From NCBI GenBank assembly GCA_963978545.1, contig OZ021727.1, positions 52,464,487 to 52,528,486 of the forward strand: DNA of 64,000 bases, read 5' to 3'. A program made the translations under genes and the position numbers. The stretch comes from Linyphia triangularis (taxonomy: Eukaryota; Arthropoda; Arachnida; Araneae; Linyphiidae). Positions within the stretch are counted from its first letter, which is position 1. Each line of letters opens with the position of its first letter. Below the pieces are notes generated by a model. That model was not told the DNA's origin and searched no databases. It saw only the letters and a list, made by a program, of their open reading frames with translations. Shown here piece by piece: positions 1-13,833 of the stretch.

Positions 1-2039
<2,039 letters not shown>

Positions 2040-2900
2040 TTTTGCCTACTTCAGTTGTGCAATAGTATCAGAAAAAAAACTTTTGAATTGCAATTTTTCA
2101 AAGACAGTTTGCTCTTTACCCATTTACTCGTAGTATTTTTTTTCTCAAGTCGCTCAATGGTCTGTCTAAATCAGAGAAATTCTTGATGAATCTTCTGTAT
2201 CAAGAGCAATACTGCAAGAAAGATTGAAGTTGTTTTTCAGTCTTAGGTGGAGGAATGTTCATGACAGAACTTGTTTTCTCTGGATCCACTTCTTATCCGG
2301 AGCTTGTGATCCAGTGTCCAAGAAATTTGACTCATGAGCATGCAAAGTTGCACTTCTCCTTGTTAGCACATGGTTGAAAGTCCAAAATATCTGAAATACC
2401 TTCCTAAGATCACACAGATGTTGTTCAAAGGTTTCAGATAAGACGATAATGTCATCTAAGTATGCTAAAGTTAATACATCAGAGAAGTTGATACACTTCG
2501 GAAACGATCGGCGAGTCTCTGGAATGTGGCTAGAGCATTTCGAGGTCCCATAGTTATACTAATGAATCTAAAAGACTCATGCGGAGTAACGAACGCTGTT
2601 TTATCTCTGTCAACAACAGCGACATTAACTTGATAATATCTTGAACGAAGATCAAATGTAGACATGTATGGAGAATGTTTGGCTGCATAAAGCAAATCGT
2701 CCATTCTTGGTAATGGATAGGAATCGGGAACTTTAATCTCGTTCAACTTCCTATTGTCAACGTATAGTCGTATGCTTCCATTAGGCTTTGATACAAGCAC
2801 AACTGGAGCGGTGTATGGTGAATCACATTCTTCAATAACTCCTTCGGTCAATAATCGATCCAGTTCTTTTGAAGAATCCTCGTTTATTTATGAGACTACA
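2040..2900 (-). pseudogene. Ty3/gypsy pol fragment (reverse transcriptase to thumb/RNase H linker), decayed
   Basis: On the minus strand, 2851 down to 2471 reads as the fingers and palm of a gypsy reverse transcriptase: a region equivalent to SPYTAPVVLVSKPNGS, then VDNRKLNEIKVPDSYPLPRMDD, then a FDLRSRYYQV-like motif. A frameshift near 2471 moves the catalytic YLDDIIV motif (about 2463-2443) into another frame. Further on, about 2290-2120, come an LGHWITSS-like box and a LQSFLQYCS-YRRFIKNFSDL-like linker split by stops. Several conserved positions are altered, for example LRSRYYQV where LKSGYWQ is usual. No LTRs, gag or integrase are visible nearby, so this is an old internal fragment, unrelated in age to the young gypsy copy at 25.6-31.6 kb. 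Confidence 0.85.
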
Positions 2901-3904
2901 TTTAGCACTTACAATTTCTATACTTATAGTGTCATCCTTTCGATTATATAAATAGAGTGAAAAATAGTTGAACTAATATCTTGAGGGTATTTTGCACTTT
3001 CACGAAAATTTTTCGATTTATCCATTCACTGCCTGTTTATCTAGTGTTACAACATCTAAACCCCCAAAAAAAGCACTTGCTAATTGAGCTTCTGTTCTAA
3101 TATAAATGCTCTATAGTCACATTCTCTAGACAATAAATAAAATAATTGAAATTGATCAAGAATTGGTTGAGAATTGAAAAATATCCCTTATTTTGTAAAA
3201 TAATTAAGATTTTCATGTAGATTCCGCGAGACGTAAAAGTTAAATAGCAAATATAATTTTGAATACTGTTAGTTAATATTTTAAACTTTACACTTGTATT
3301 CTTGAAAATAGAAATGTGCTTTATATTTATGTTTTAAAAAAAAATATGTAAGCACATTTTATACACTAGAAATTTTGAATTCCTAAAAAAGGGTTTATTC
3401 GATACGCCCTGTTGTGCAACAGCGCAAACCAGATTAACTTTTCGAGTAACTACACTATTTCTACTTTTCTAATTGAATAAATGGCTTACGAACCTCCTTT
3501 GATAAATTAAATTTGTTCGCCGTCATATTCATTTAATTGCCAAATAGTTAGCCCTTAGTAATTGTGTTTTAGGAAGGTACATTTTATTGAACAATGAATT
3601 TTTTGTTTTTACTTTTCATGTTAAGTAATACCCCCCTAACGTAGTACCATATCTGCTAATGTTTAATCTTTTACATAAGGCTAATACCTTCAAATGGAAT
3701 GATTTAATGCCTTGTGGGTAACTTGATCCCAATTGCAATTTTTAACATATGTGTGATATATGTTTGTCTTTTGTTTCGAGTAAATGTACAATTTCAGATC
3801 ATAAACGATTGCTTACGGTTCCCACGAGAACTTACAGTGCAACTCAAACGTATCTTTTTGTTAGTGTTTTTGCATTGTATTGAAAGATCGTGTAAACTTC
3901 GCCT

Positions 3905-3952
3905 GGGTCACTTATCCAAATTTTTTTATTTACAGGGTCACTTATCCAAATT
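3905..3952. repeat. 18 bp direct repeat, two copies 30 bp apart
   Basis: The sequence GGGTCACTTATCCAAATT occurs at 3905-3922 and again, identical, at 3935-3952. This looks like a short local duplication; no function is evident. Confidence 0.85.
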
Positions 3953-4105
3953 ATTGTTATCAAAATGATTATTTTATTATTATATTAATACAAAGTTTTG
4001 TTAGCAACATACATATTTATAAGTTCGTTTATAGAGTACATCCGAAAAAAGATTAAATATTTAAAAAATCAATAACTCTCCACAGTGGTTATTTAGATTA
4101 TAAAT

Positions 4106-4107
<2 letters not shown>

Positions 4108-4138
<31 letters not shown>
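4108..4138. repeat. Poly-T tract (31 T)
   Basis: A homopolymer run. It could be the poly-A end of a minus-strand retroposed sequence, but I recognise no element body beside it. Confidence 0.9.
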
Positions 4139-4139
<1 letters not shown>

Positions 4140-4391
4140 TCTTTTAGATGGCACATGTCTATAAAATGAAAATCCACTGCCGTCTCCAACGAAATTATAC
4201 GAATGAAACCTAACAAAGAGTTTTTGATATTATATAAAATCCAGTTACAAGGAAAACAGAGAACGCTACGAGGATCTATTAGGATACTATGTAATCAAAA
4301 TTACTAATTTGCAGTTTTTAATATATAGAATATTTATTCCACTTCGGGAAAATAATACACCACATTTAGATTTATATTATTTTCATATATT

Positions 4392-4467
4392 ATTCCATAT
4401 TTATATTTATTCCATATTTATATTTATTCCATATTTATATTTATTCCATATTTATATTATATTTATA
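4392..4467. repeat. 17 bp minisatellite, about 4.4 units
   Basis: Tandem units of TTCCATATTTATATTTA follow one another nearly perfectly, with a degenerate last unit. Confidence 0.9.
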
Positions 4468-7074
4468 CTCGCCAATATTCCATACCTTTACACCAACTTT
4501 TCTATCTAATCACCATAATATAAGATAAATTCATCTCAGCTCTTCAGTTTATTTAAGTAGTTAAGGAAGTTATATATCTAATGGTCTATCTACTAAACTA
4601 GATTTAAATTTAATTTAATCTGTGCAATTCAGTAAAAGTGTATCCTTTCATTTCAGACGAAACCTTTGAAGTAGATGCATTTACGGATGAAATTCAAACT
4701 TTGATGTCACATTAAATTAGGTTCCTGTTGCAAAGCAGCCGGATAAATATTTTCTCTTAGACTGTTAATTTATTAATGATACAAAACTTCTTGATAACAT
4801 TTCGTAATCATTCCGTCATTTCATAAGCATGAGTAATTTTGCAAATAACATCATTTATTTCAAATCAATATTTTTTAAACATACATACGAATCTTAGAAA
4901 CCTTTGGTTTAAATCAATGATTTTAGATAGTTTTATATTATTTAGATAGATTTCAATTTCAATTAATACTTTTTACACGTCACAGTTTGCTATATTTTAA
5001 CGAAAGTTTTACCATTTACAATAGGAAAAAAACTTATTACAGAACTATCTGGTAGTTATTCAAAAAAAATTTAAATAATAAACTATCCATACACATGGCA
5101 ATATCTATATTTTATTTCTTTAATATTATTAAAGTGTCACTATTACTTACCATAAATATAAAAACTAGGAACACAGTTTTGTCGATTTAAACTGAGAATT
5201 TTATTTATAAATAATATTTGCGATCATTCATCTTAACCCAACTATAAAAATCATATTAAAATAACTAATAATACAAATTTATTATTACTTTTTTTTTTTA
5301 ATTATCTATATACAATAGTGTTTCAAAAATACTTTAAACTTAATGTATTTTTATACGAAGTAAAAAATTACTGTAATGTATACATTTTGATTAATAATTA
5401 ATGTGTTCAATATCTCATATTAATATACATTAATATCGCTTCATATAATTAAATGTTACTGATAATTCAAATCTTTATATATTGATTATTATATTCTTTT
5501 GTTTATAATTATTTACAAGTGTTAATTTAAATATGATTTATTCATAAAGAAGTAGTTAAAGAAGGGAAATATAGTTTGAGGTTTATAGGAACTATTTTTA
5601 AAATGAGTGGTAGAAAAGAATTATATTTTCAATGAAGAATGAAGAATTGCTTTTAAAAGTACTTTTGTAAATGAACTAATTTTGTAATTGGACACAATTG
5701 TCTTAAAACATATTATCCACTCCAGTCAATTTCAAAAGAAATAAACACAGCATTTAAAAAATTGAAAATTTATTCAATTAAATAGCAGTGAAATGAAAGT
5801 TTCTAAGAATTTGTAATTTAATTTCATTAGCTTCCTTAAAAAGACATCAAAGGAAATTATTCTTTGGAGTATCAATAAATAAAAGTATCTCAAATTGAGC
5901 TTCCATAATTGTTTGGGGTGTTTAGTAAAAAATACAAGGTTAAAGGAATTATTCTTTCATCTATGAATGATGATTTAGTGTCACAGAAAAATTAATTAAA
6001 CTTTGAGGAAACAAAACTTTCTACTTTAAATTACTCCCTTGGCGCAGCGGTTATACTCCCATGAAAAACTATCACCTAAACTAATTTGTTTATCAAAGTA
6101 GTTTGAGTTTTCTAACTTCTGTTGAGCACCTTTAAATAACTATTTTAAAAAAGCAATTGTGCACTCAATCATAGCTAAGTTTTTTATTAATGTCCACGTC
6201 AAAATTAACGAACTGGAAAAAGTGTTTGAAAGTTATTATATATTTTTTGAAATATTAGTTTATTGCTCTTTTAGTTCAGTTCTTTAGTTTTTAATTCCTT
6301 GCATTAAATAATTACTGTGCTATTATTGTGTTAAAATTTTTTATATCTATTTTAATGTAAATGGGAATGTCAGAAGATATATTGATAACCACTTAATGGA
6401 AAATTGGTGAATTCTATTTTCATTTAAAAATGATTCTTTGAATATATATGCACAATAAACTATGAAATTGAAACGATTTATCAATTCTAAAATAATAAAA
6501 AATAAAACCATTGATTACATATTTATAACTATTTGTTACCCCCAACTTTTGACATCGATAAAGACAATTAACAATTCAGTTACTTTGTATTGTACTTGTA
6601 CAATGGACTCACCAGGCCTAAGTACGCTTGACTTTACCACTCTCAAATCTTATCTTATACATTTTTGTTCGTGTTTTCCTTCAATTTATTATTTTCTGGC
6701 TGATTGCTGCTAGTAAGTTTGATAAAAGTTGAATTTTAATGTATATTCAGTTGAAGCAAAAATGCGCTTTAATTCAGGGCATATTCATCCTATTAGCGAT
6801 TAATTTCTCACTGTTTAAACAATTAGTGGCGTAACGGCTGAAAACACTGTACAAACAAACAAACGTTGGGCAAGTTCTAAAAGCACCCATGTGCATATAT
6901 TTTATTTTCTTACGAAGCAAGTCTTTCTTACTTTCTGCAACCTGCATCGGGAATTTAGACTTATCTAGTAAAGTTATTGTGGATAGAATGTTAATGTCTG
7001 TGTTTATCACTAAGTTCCATTACAAACAGTCTTATTCGATAGTGCATACATACTTAAGTATACAACTTTAATAT

Positions 7075-7892
7075 TGCTGCGTGGATGGGTTCGAAAGATT
7101 AAAGCAGATCAAAACTTGCAGAAATTTATTCAAATGTAACTCTTCACAGATTCTCTTACAACTCCAGAACTTCTCGTTCTATTAGACTCAATACAGCTCT
7201 TTTCACAACAATAGAGCACAAAACAGCAATTAAAAACTTGACAACACAATTGCTAAAATCGCTGCAAAAGGCAATGCAATACAGTTCGCTTTAGAACTAC
7301 TCTGAATGCTCACTGAGACTCAGTATCTCAACTCATTAATTCCAGTCAACTAACTGACTAACCTCAGTCAACTACTGACAAACGGACTCAACTAACTGAC
7401 TAACCAATCTCAGTGACTCAATTCACTCAACTAACTCCTCGCTCACTTGGCCGGTCTTATATGGGAGGCGAACATTCTTGAAACTTCTAGAGGTAGATAT
7501 TTGGAGAACTTTCCAGATCGTAGTCAAAAAGTCCTATATTTGTACATGGGGACCAAAAATGTCGCCAAATGGTCGCCAAGTTTGGCGACATTTGGCGATT
7601 TCTCGCCAAATTTTGCGACAAAAATTAGTCGCCAAAACCGTCGCCAACTTAGCTCTATCTCGCCAATTTGACAAGATTGCCATTGACATAATGTTAAATG
7701 CCCTGCTCCTTGTAAAACTTGCTTCCCAGCGTTATATTTGTAAAACTCGTTATCAAGCATTAAGACACACATTGCGGGGAAGAAAAATTAAAGACGAGCT
7801 ATTGTACTGCCTTATGCGAAATGTACATACATTTTCCTATTTACAAAACTAACACAACGAAATATTTACAAATATACAAAAATTCGTAACAA
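7075..7892 (-). mobile_element. Solo LTR of an LTR retrotransposon (818 bp)
   Basis: Read on the minus strand the block begins TGTTACGAATTT and ends CCACGCAGCA, i.e. TG...CA ends. It has a TATA-like CATATAAGAC (rc of about 7457-7466) and an AATAAA poly-A signal (rc of about 7126-7132) in the expected U3 to R/U5 order. The U3 part (plus-strand 7558-7672) contains many copies of TCGCCAA and its complement TTGGCGA. The region at about 7320-7440 is a CTAACTGACT/CAACTCA-rich stretch. No internal domain is attached, so it is most simply a solo LTR left by LTR-LTR recombination. Superfamily is uncertain; the TGTTACG start is common in Ty3/gypsy LTRs. Confidence 0.72.
7558..7672. repeat. Cluster of TCGCCAA / TTGGCGA repeats in the LTR U3
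   Basis: About eight to ten copies of the heptamer TCGCCAA or its reverse complement TTGGCGA lie in 115 bp. Copies in both orientations let the region fold into alternative hairpins. In an LTR U3 such clustered motifs are usually transcription-factor sites, but I cannot name the factor. Confidence 0.8.
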
Positions 7893-7896
7893 TATA

Positions 7897-10057
7897 GATT
7901 CAACTTTTATGACTTTAGTGAACATGCTGTATGTTAATACCGTAAAAGAAAATAAGTATAAAAATGTATGGTTAACATTATTTTATTATTTATTCGTAGA
8001 CATTTTTATAGGTTTTGTTTTGCATTTTAAGTAAAAAGTTACAAAGAAATCAGATCGGGCTTGTGTTATAGGTACTCAACCCATCTCGGTCGGGATCAAA
8101 ATTAGAGTTCAAAATAATTACAGGACTCGTGCCTGCAAAAGGTCCTAGAGAAAGTCAAGTGTCTAAGGTGACTGCTAAGTGAAGAGTCTTAGAATGCGTT
8201 ATAGTGTGGTCTCTCGTCTTGACTTTTTCTAACCTCTTAAAACTCGCTTATTAGTCGTATGGGGGAGGTGTGTTCAGTACTTACAATTGGTCACCTCTAA
8301 AAAGAGAAGGCTATCACAAACACGCCCTTGCATGCTGTGGTTGGTAGCGCGGTTAACTTTTGTAGAGCGGTATGTGGGTGCCCTAAATCCTTAACTGTCT
8401 AGAAAGTGTCTCCAATGTCTAGCTATGTCTAGCTTCCTTGACAACTGGATATATGATGCATTCTTCTCTGGAGTGAGTTTTACGTTTGGTGGTCAGACAC
8501 TGCGTATACAGGTCGCAGCTGGATTGATACAAAAAAAGGGAGAAGGGGGGGGGGGTGGAGGAATATCGTAATCTTTCTGTTGGAGTCTCCTTTCTTGAAT
8601 TTCCAGTGTTATGAACATAGCTTCATCACAGTTATAATTATTCTCATTGAGTAGCAACATAATCTCTGTACTACATCTAGATACAACTTTTATGATAACA
8701 TCTGCTACGTGTATAAGTTAAGGATAATAAGAACTTAAGAATTAGACTTCCTGCATATGTCCAGTTCTATTGATGTAAGTAAAGACTCATTAATCATAGC
8801 AGATATTTTTAAATGTATAACTTACTAAGCCTAGTTATTGTAAGCTGTAATATGTAGGAGGGAAAATATCGTATCTAGACTTAAGAATTCACTGTTTAAA
8901 TGTAAGTATAAGCTATATTTAATTAACTAGGATACAGTAATTCAAGCAAAATCACTAGTCCTACTGGAATAAATGTAAAAAAGTAAATCATAAGTAAAGC
9001 CTTTGTACTCTTTTAAAAACAAAAAGTCTCAAATGCTTCAATTTATCCTATGTTATGAAAACTCAATGCTTTTTACTTTGAAAGTTCCAAAATAGAACTC
9101 AGCATATAATAACGGTACTTTATGATGATAAATCATGGACAATCTGTTTCCAGGTGAGTTATTCTGTTAAGGAAATTTTTTTAATGAACCAGTGGGATGA
9201 AATTTAAACTGTTTAAATGTGATCCATGTTGAAATGCAAACACTTTCCCCATACTCTGTACAGTAGTCCGATTGAGAATAATCGCATTATGAGTTTTAAT
9301 TACTCCCCCTCCCTTCTCCAGTAGGCATAAATATAATTTAAATTTATACTTGTTGTATGTAAATAATTAAACAGTCAATATAACTTTTCTTGGGATTACT
9401 GTTTTTGTGTTAGACTTTTAAAATATTTTTTATGAGCATGTAGTCAAACATGCGAAACAAAGCTTACAAGATAACAAACACAACAAATAAAATGTATCTC
9501 ACTTTTATTATCCCATGGAACCTGTAATCTCTCATAAGGCATAAAGATGTAAAAAACAACCTTTATTCCAGATTTGAAAAAATATCACTAAGATATTATC
9601 TAAAAGAACGCCTCCTAAAAAAACACTTTTTATAATACACACATACCACCAAATACCCAAGGTATTCTACAAAAGAAATGGACATTCACCAAAATCTAGT
9701 TGCAAAGCTGAAGCCGGACATGCCTTAAATCCCAACAGGGCTTGATGATTACTAACGGATTCGGTCTGCCAGTCTTGAAGTCTGTACATTTATCACAAGT
9801 TCCCAGGAGCATGTGTTTTGTTCTTGTTTTGACATATCACTTGCTTCGGCCATTTCGGGAAATAAAATGCTGTTTTTGATGTTGATTTAAATAAAGGTCA
9901 CCAAAATCGATGGTTCACTTTTTTCAATTCTTTTGAAATTTTATGTGCAATTTAATATGTTGGTGATTTGTGTAATATTTTTTATTTTTTTATTTTTTAT
10001 GAAAGGATGAATTTTAGTGAAAAAGTTTTATAGTTAGAAGTCAATAAAACTTGCTCT
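7897..10057. other. Non-coding stretch with an unexplained less AT-rich block at about 8040-8560
   Basis: No coding frame is supportable. From about 8040 to 8560 base composition is clearly richer in G+C than on either side, and the block ends in an 11 G run (8545-8555). Neither strand gives a recognisable protein, and I see no LTR or terminal-repeat structure. It may be an unidentified repeat or a conserved non-coding block. Confidence 0.5.
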
Positions 10058-10075
10058 TGTGCAATAGGGTGGGCC
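10058..10075 (+). repeat. Left terminal inverted repeat (18 bp)
   Basis: TTGTGCAATAGGGTGGGC. It matches the reverse complement of 13834-13851 at 17 of 18 positions. Confidence 0.8.
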
Positions 10076-11273
10076 GAAAAAAAAAACATTTTAGAAATAT
10101 TTAACATAATAGGTATCGAAAGTTGCCGTATGATAACAGTAAATAGCACATATTTTTTCAAAAAAATATTAATGTCGTGAGGTGTCTACCAGCCAATAAG
10201 TATTTCACTCTACTTGATAAATGTAAAAAGGTGCAATGTCGCACTGAAAAAACCTTTTCTTTTTGTTAAATACCAAATTCATTTCACGAATTAATTGTAA
10301 TTTTGAACTTTTTATCTATATATCTGTATCACCTGCTTTTTTCCCTTTTTTAAGTTTATTACCATTTTTTTATAAGAAAATAAAATCCTTTCTAATTTAC
10401 TCACTTGAAGCTACAACACTAAAAACCAGTATATTGTTTTATTTATATTTCTTTCGTTGCGTAAACACATTATACTATCAGCAAAACTATTTTCTTTTTA
10501 AGTGTCTGTTTTTATCCCATAAATGTGCTTTTGAATTTGAATTTTAAAAAATGAGTTTCAGCAAAATTAAAAAAAAAGAAAAAAAAAAAAAAATAGTAGT
10601 TTAACTTTTTGTCCTATTTTTGGCTCGTCATCGGAATTTCATGATTCTGTTCTAACTGACTTATAAAAATATTATACGACCAAAAACGTAGCCTATTCTC
10701 TAGGAAAAATCCTAGTGCTTCCTATATTATCCAGATCGTAACTACTTAAGTTGAAACAATATGGATGAGAGCATCAATTCCAATAGAATCTCATAAATGT
10801 GTTTTACAACTGATTTGCGAGTATCACAAGACATATATTTATTTAATTCGATATTTGAAGGTCAAAAAAATGTTATTTTGATACTAGAGTGCAGGATTTT
10901 AAAAAATAATCAGAAAAAAGTTGTTTTATATAGGATTTCACAAATGAAGAGCTACGGCAAAAAACTATCAGAGTCGATTTTTTCAATTCTCCAGAAAAGT
11001 TGATTTAAAGTTTCAAGTCTCAGGGCTTGTATCATGGTTAAGGTAAATGGTTGCTCAGAGGACTCCGCGTGGTTAAACTATCTGCTATAACCTTGCAGAT
11101 GGCGGGAAAACATCGATTTAAAAAAAATTGGACTTTGATCGTTCTTTATCGTGACCCTTTAAACGGGATTTTAACAAGATTTTAAAAATGTAACTGTGAA
11201 AAAGCCCGAAGAATTTTTACCAAGAAATGATTCTTTTTAATCGATCAAAGAACTTGCGGAAAAATAAGTATAG

Positions 11274-11481
11274 GAAATGCTGATGTTGGTTGGTGGTTTT
11301 CAGATTATCTGGCGCCGTCTGCAACACGTGGGCTATAATGCGCCGAAACATTCATTATTAGACAAGTCAACATACATTTACAAACACCCATGCCTTACAT
11401 GGGTCTCGAACCCACAACCTCGTGGTCTAGGAGCTAGCACGCTAACCACTATCCCATTTGGTCGGCGAAATGTTGATGTTG
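11274..11481 (-). repeat. Target-site duplication of SINE copy 1
   Basis: GAAATGCTGATGTTG at 11274-11288 and GAAATGTTGATGTTG at 11467-11481 (14 of 15 match) flank the SINE. They fit target-primed reverse transcription driven by a LINE. Confidence 0.75.
11289..11466 (-). mobile_element. tRNA-derived SINE, copy 1 (minus strand)
   Basis: On the minus strand it starts with a tRNA-like head: box A region TAGTGGTTAGCGTGCTAGC and box B GGGTTCGAGACCC, the two internal RNA polymerase III promoter elements. A non-tRNA body follows (CATGGGTGTTTGTAAATGTATG, then GCGCCAGATAATCTGAAAAC) and it ends ACCACCAAC. The body matches copy 2 at 12712-12883 closely. It is not a functional tRNA: there is no cloverleaf 3' half and the sequence runs on into the body. 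It is inserted in the transposon remnant in opposite orientation to copy 2. Confidence 0.88.
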
Positions 11482-12711
11482 ATGTTGCAGAAACACAAGG
11501 AATAGTAACAAAAATTAAGAGCTGAGAAGCGGAATCTAAGAGAAGTAGAATCAAAAGAATTGTCTGGATCTGTAGCTAGTGAAAAAATTGGCAATTATAT
11601 TAAAAAGGATGAATTGCAAGCTTCTTCATCAGAAATATATGATACAAATGAATTGGAACTGTCATCCACTTCCTCGAATGCAAGAATCAGCACCAACTAC
11701 CTACATTAGCAGGTATTTGTGTCAAATATAACATATTTCTAATAGGCAAGCTGTTGCATTAGCATCTGCGGTTTTGCAAGATTTTTGTATTATCACTAAA
11801 ACTGACAAATCTTTAGTCTTTTATAAAAATAAAATTCGCACTGCTCGCCAACATAATCGGACTTCGCGAAATCGCATTGTGCGAAGATTTTGAAACACAA
11901 AAGCATGCTGTAACAGAACTATACTTCGACCGAAGACAGAATAAGACTCTTTATCAGGAGAAACTTGGTGACAAATAATATAGGAAAAGCAAAAACGTAG
12001 AACATTAAGTTTTACTAGCTGAACCAAAATCCGTATATATAGGTCATACAATACCACCTCAGATAAGAATGTTGCATTATCTATAACTGAACTATTGTTA
12101 TTAAGAAATGTGGATGTTTTAATTTGAAATCTGTGGTATGTGATGGTAACTAATATCATTACAGGTTATAAAAATTGTGCAATAAAATGTTTAGAAAACC
12201 ATTTAAATCGTCCCTTCATCGTTTTATATGTCTATTTGCTTAACAACGAGCTACCACTTAGTCATTTATTCCGATAATTAGATGTAGCTATGCTTGGACC
12301 ACAATAGTTCAGTGGGTCTATTGGGAAACAACTAGAATATTATGAACAAAACCATTTTTTAAATTTTTTCCCCATAACTTGTGTTGTACCTGAAGTTGAT
12401 ATTCAAAATCTTAGTGCATATCAAAAATATCTGTATGAAATTTGGTGGGCAAAATCCTCTGGCATATGTGATGACAATTTGAATAATAAAAATCAAGGAA
12501 ATTTATCACACTCAAGGTAGATCACAAAAGCGAGTTGAATATTAAGACTGTATGTTTCAAGCAATAAAGTATCAGCTGATCTAAAGATTTTAGTGGAATT
12601 TATTCTAAGATTTTATCCTCCCCTGTAGTTTAGTAAATATGGAGGTTCTCATGTCGCTAGAGATTAATTGAATCGACAAAGTACCTTAGGTGTAATCACA
12701 AAAAAGTTATC

Positions 12712-12883
12712 AACGGTATAGTGGTTAGCGTGCTAGCTTCTGGACTGCGAGGTTGCCGTTTCGAGTCCCGTGTTAGGCATGGGTGTTTGTAAATGTATGT
12801 TGGCTTGTTTAATGACGAATGTTTTGGTGCATTATAGCCCTCTTGTTGCTGGCGGGGCCAGATAATCTGAAAACAACCAACCA
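12712..12883 (+). mobile_element. tRNA-derived SINE, copy 2 (plus strand)
   Basis: Plus-strand partner of copy 1: box A region ATAGTGGTTAGCGTGCTAGC, box B GTTTCGAGTCCCG, shared body with TGGGTGTTTGTAAATGTATG and CCAGATAATCTGAAAAC, 3' end ACAACCAACCA. A perfect 14 bp target-site duplication ACAAAAAAGTTATC flanks it (12698-12711 and 12884-12897). Box B carries one change from the GGTTCGANTCC consensus. The 3' tail is a short ACCAACC repeat rather than poly-A. Confidence 0.92.
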
Positions 12884-13540
12884 ACAAAAAAGTTATCGAT
12901 CCAGTCAACAAAGAAATGTTTTTTTCTGTCTCATCTTGAAAGACCAATTTTAGGTATAATAAGTAATTACCACCAGAATATCAGAGAATTAGGACTGAGA
13001 CTCCTTTTACCGGTTATAATCAACTAAAAAAAACTGAAGAAAGAGTTTTTCAAATTCCAAAAATAAAATTTTAAGTTGAAGACTACACCAATTTAATATA
13101 TAAAGATATGTGTGTTGTCACTTCTCCACCAAATCTAGAAAATTCTTCAAATGATTAACTAAAGAATTTTATAAAAAATTAAAGAAACTCCAGACATTCA
13201 TTTGTATCCCTGTCATATTCAAGCTGTAGATCGTTAAATTAATCTAATGACTGAAGCTTCAGTTTCTGTTGTTGGATCAGAAAATCGTGATGGATTTGTC
13301 AAAGCAACTATGAAGTCAGGAGTAACTCAACAAAAATTTGACTGTAAAAAGAATTTCAATGTTACTTCATTTTAATTCCTTTTTAATCATTTTGTCATTG
13401 TAATTATTTTAATAAGGTAAAATTTTAGTTTCTTTTAATTATTTTATCGTTATAGCCATAAACTTTTATTTACTTGATTAAAATAAAACTCAGTAAAACC
13501 CAATTGAAAATATTCGATTTCTACAACTTAATCCCTATTT

Positions 13541-13770
13541 TGAATGGCTGGTAGAACCCTCAAGATTTATTTTATTTATAAAAAGTTATATGTTATTTTA
13601 TTTATGTTATTGAGGAATTGTGTTGTATTGTTGTAGATGTAAAATTTTCTTTCCTTAATTAAAGTATTCGATTTTGCCCTCTTAATCCCCATTTTCATTG
13701 GCTGGTAGAGACCGTAAGATTTATTTTGATTGTAAAAAGTTATATATCATTTTATTTGTGTGACAAAGGA
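13541..13770 (+). repeat. Imperfect direct duplication at the transposon right end
   Basis: About 110 bp from 13500 (ATTCGATTT ... GGCTGGTAG ... AAAAGTTATATGTTATTTTATTT) recurs diverged at about 13665-13770. Both copies carry the subterminal motif that also occurs, inverted, at the left end of the element. Confidence 0.7.
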
Positions 13771-13833
13771 GAAACTTTTGAGTGCTATTACTTTTCTTAA
13801 AGATTAAATATTTTTTTTTAACAAACAGTGACT

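Larger units (their letters stand above)
2901..7070. other. Non-coding, AT-rich stretch
   Basis: No gene-like frame with a recognisable motif. It contains an 18 bp direct repeat (3905-3922 and 3935-3952, starting GGGTCACTTATCC), a T run, and a 17 bp minisatellite. The block at about 6600-7060 is somewhat less AT-rich but has only short frames on both strands (78 codons minus, 83 codons plus) without resemblance to a known family. Confidence 0.5.
7071..7896. repeat. 4 bp target-site duplication flanking the solo LTR
   Basis: ATAT at 7071-7074 and ATAT at 7893-7896 bracket the LTR precisely. The sequence is of low complexity, so alone it is weak evidence; its position at TG...CA ends makes it convincing. 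Confidence 0.6.
11190..13375 (+). pseudogene. Coding remnant of the 10.1-13.9 kb transposon (uncharacterised repetitive protein)
   Basis: Plus-strand frames interrupted by stops and shifts give recognisable pieces in order: a polar segment (about 11490-11720), QAVALASAVLQDFCIITKT followed by SLVFYKNKI (about 11747-11835), an EKLGDK / AEPKSVYIGHTIPPQ-like segment (about 11960-12060), and near the end a CHIQAVDR motif (13211-13234) followed by MTEASVSVVGSENRDGFVKA (about 13248-13307). From memory, this order (an 'AxAxASAxLQD' box, then 'CHTQAVER', then 'VTEAS..V.G...RDGFI') occurs in uncharacterised multi-copy proteins of arthropods and cnidarians, often assumed to be transposon-derived. Their biochemical role is not known to me. 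The copy is dead: stops occur throughout and two SINEs interrupt it. Confidence 0.55.

Noticed and set aside
6043..6062. tRNA A-box-like GGCGCAGCGGTTATAC
   Set aside because: No B box or cloverleaf follows within range, so it is probably chance or a minute SINE fragment.
6774..7010. 78-codon minus-strand frame in a less AT-rich patch
   Set aside because: No motif, no splice context, and an overlapping plus-strand frame of similar length; it looks like chance.
11395..11460. tRNA gene
   Set aside because: The A and B boxes belong to a SINE head. The sequence does not close a tRNA cloverleaf, and it is repeated with the same non-tRNA body at 12712-12883.
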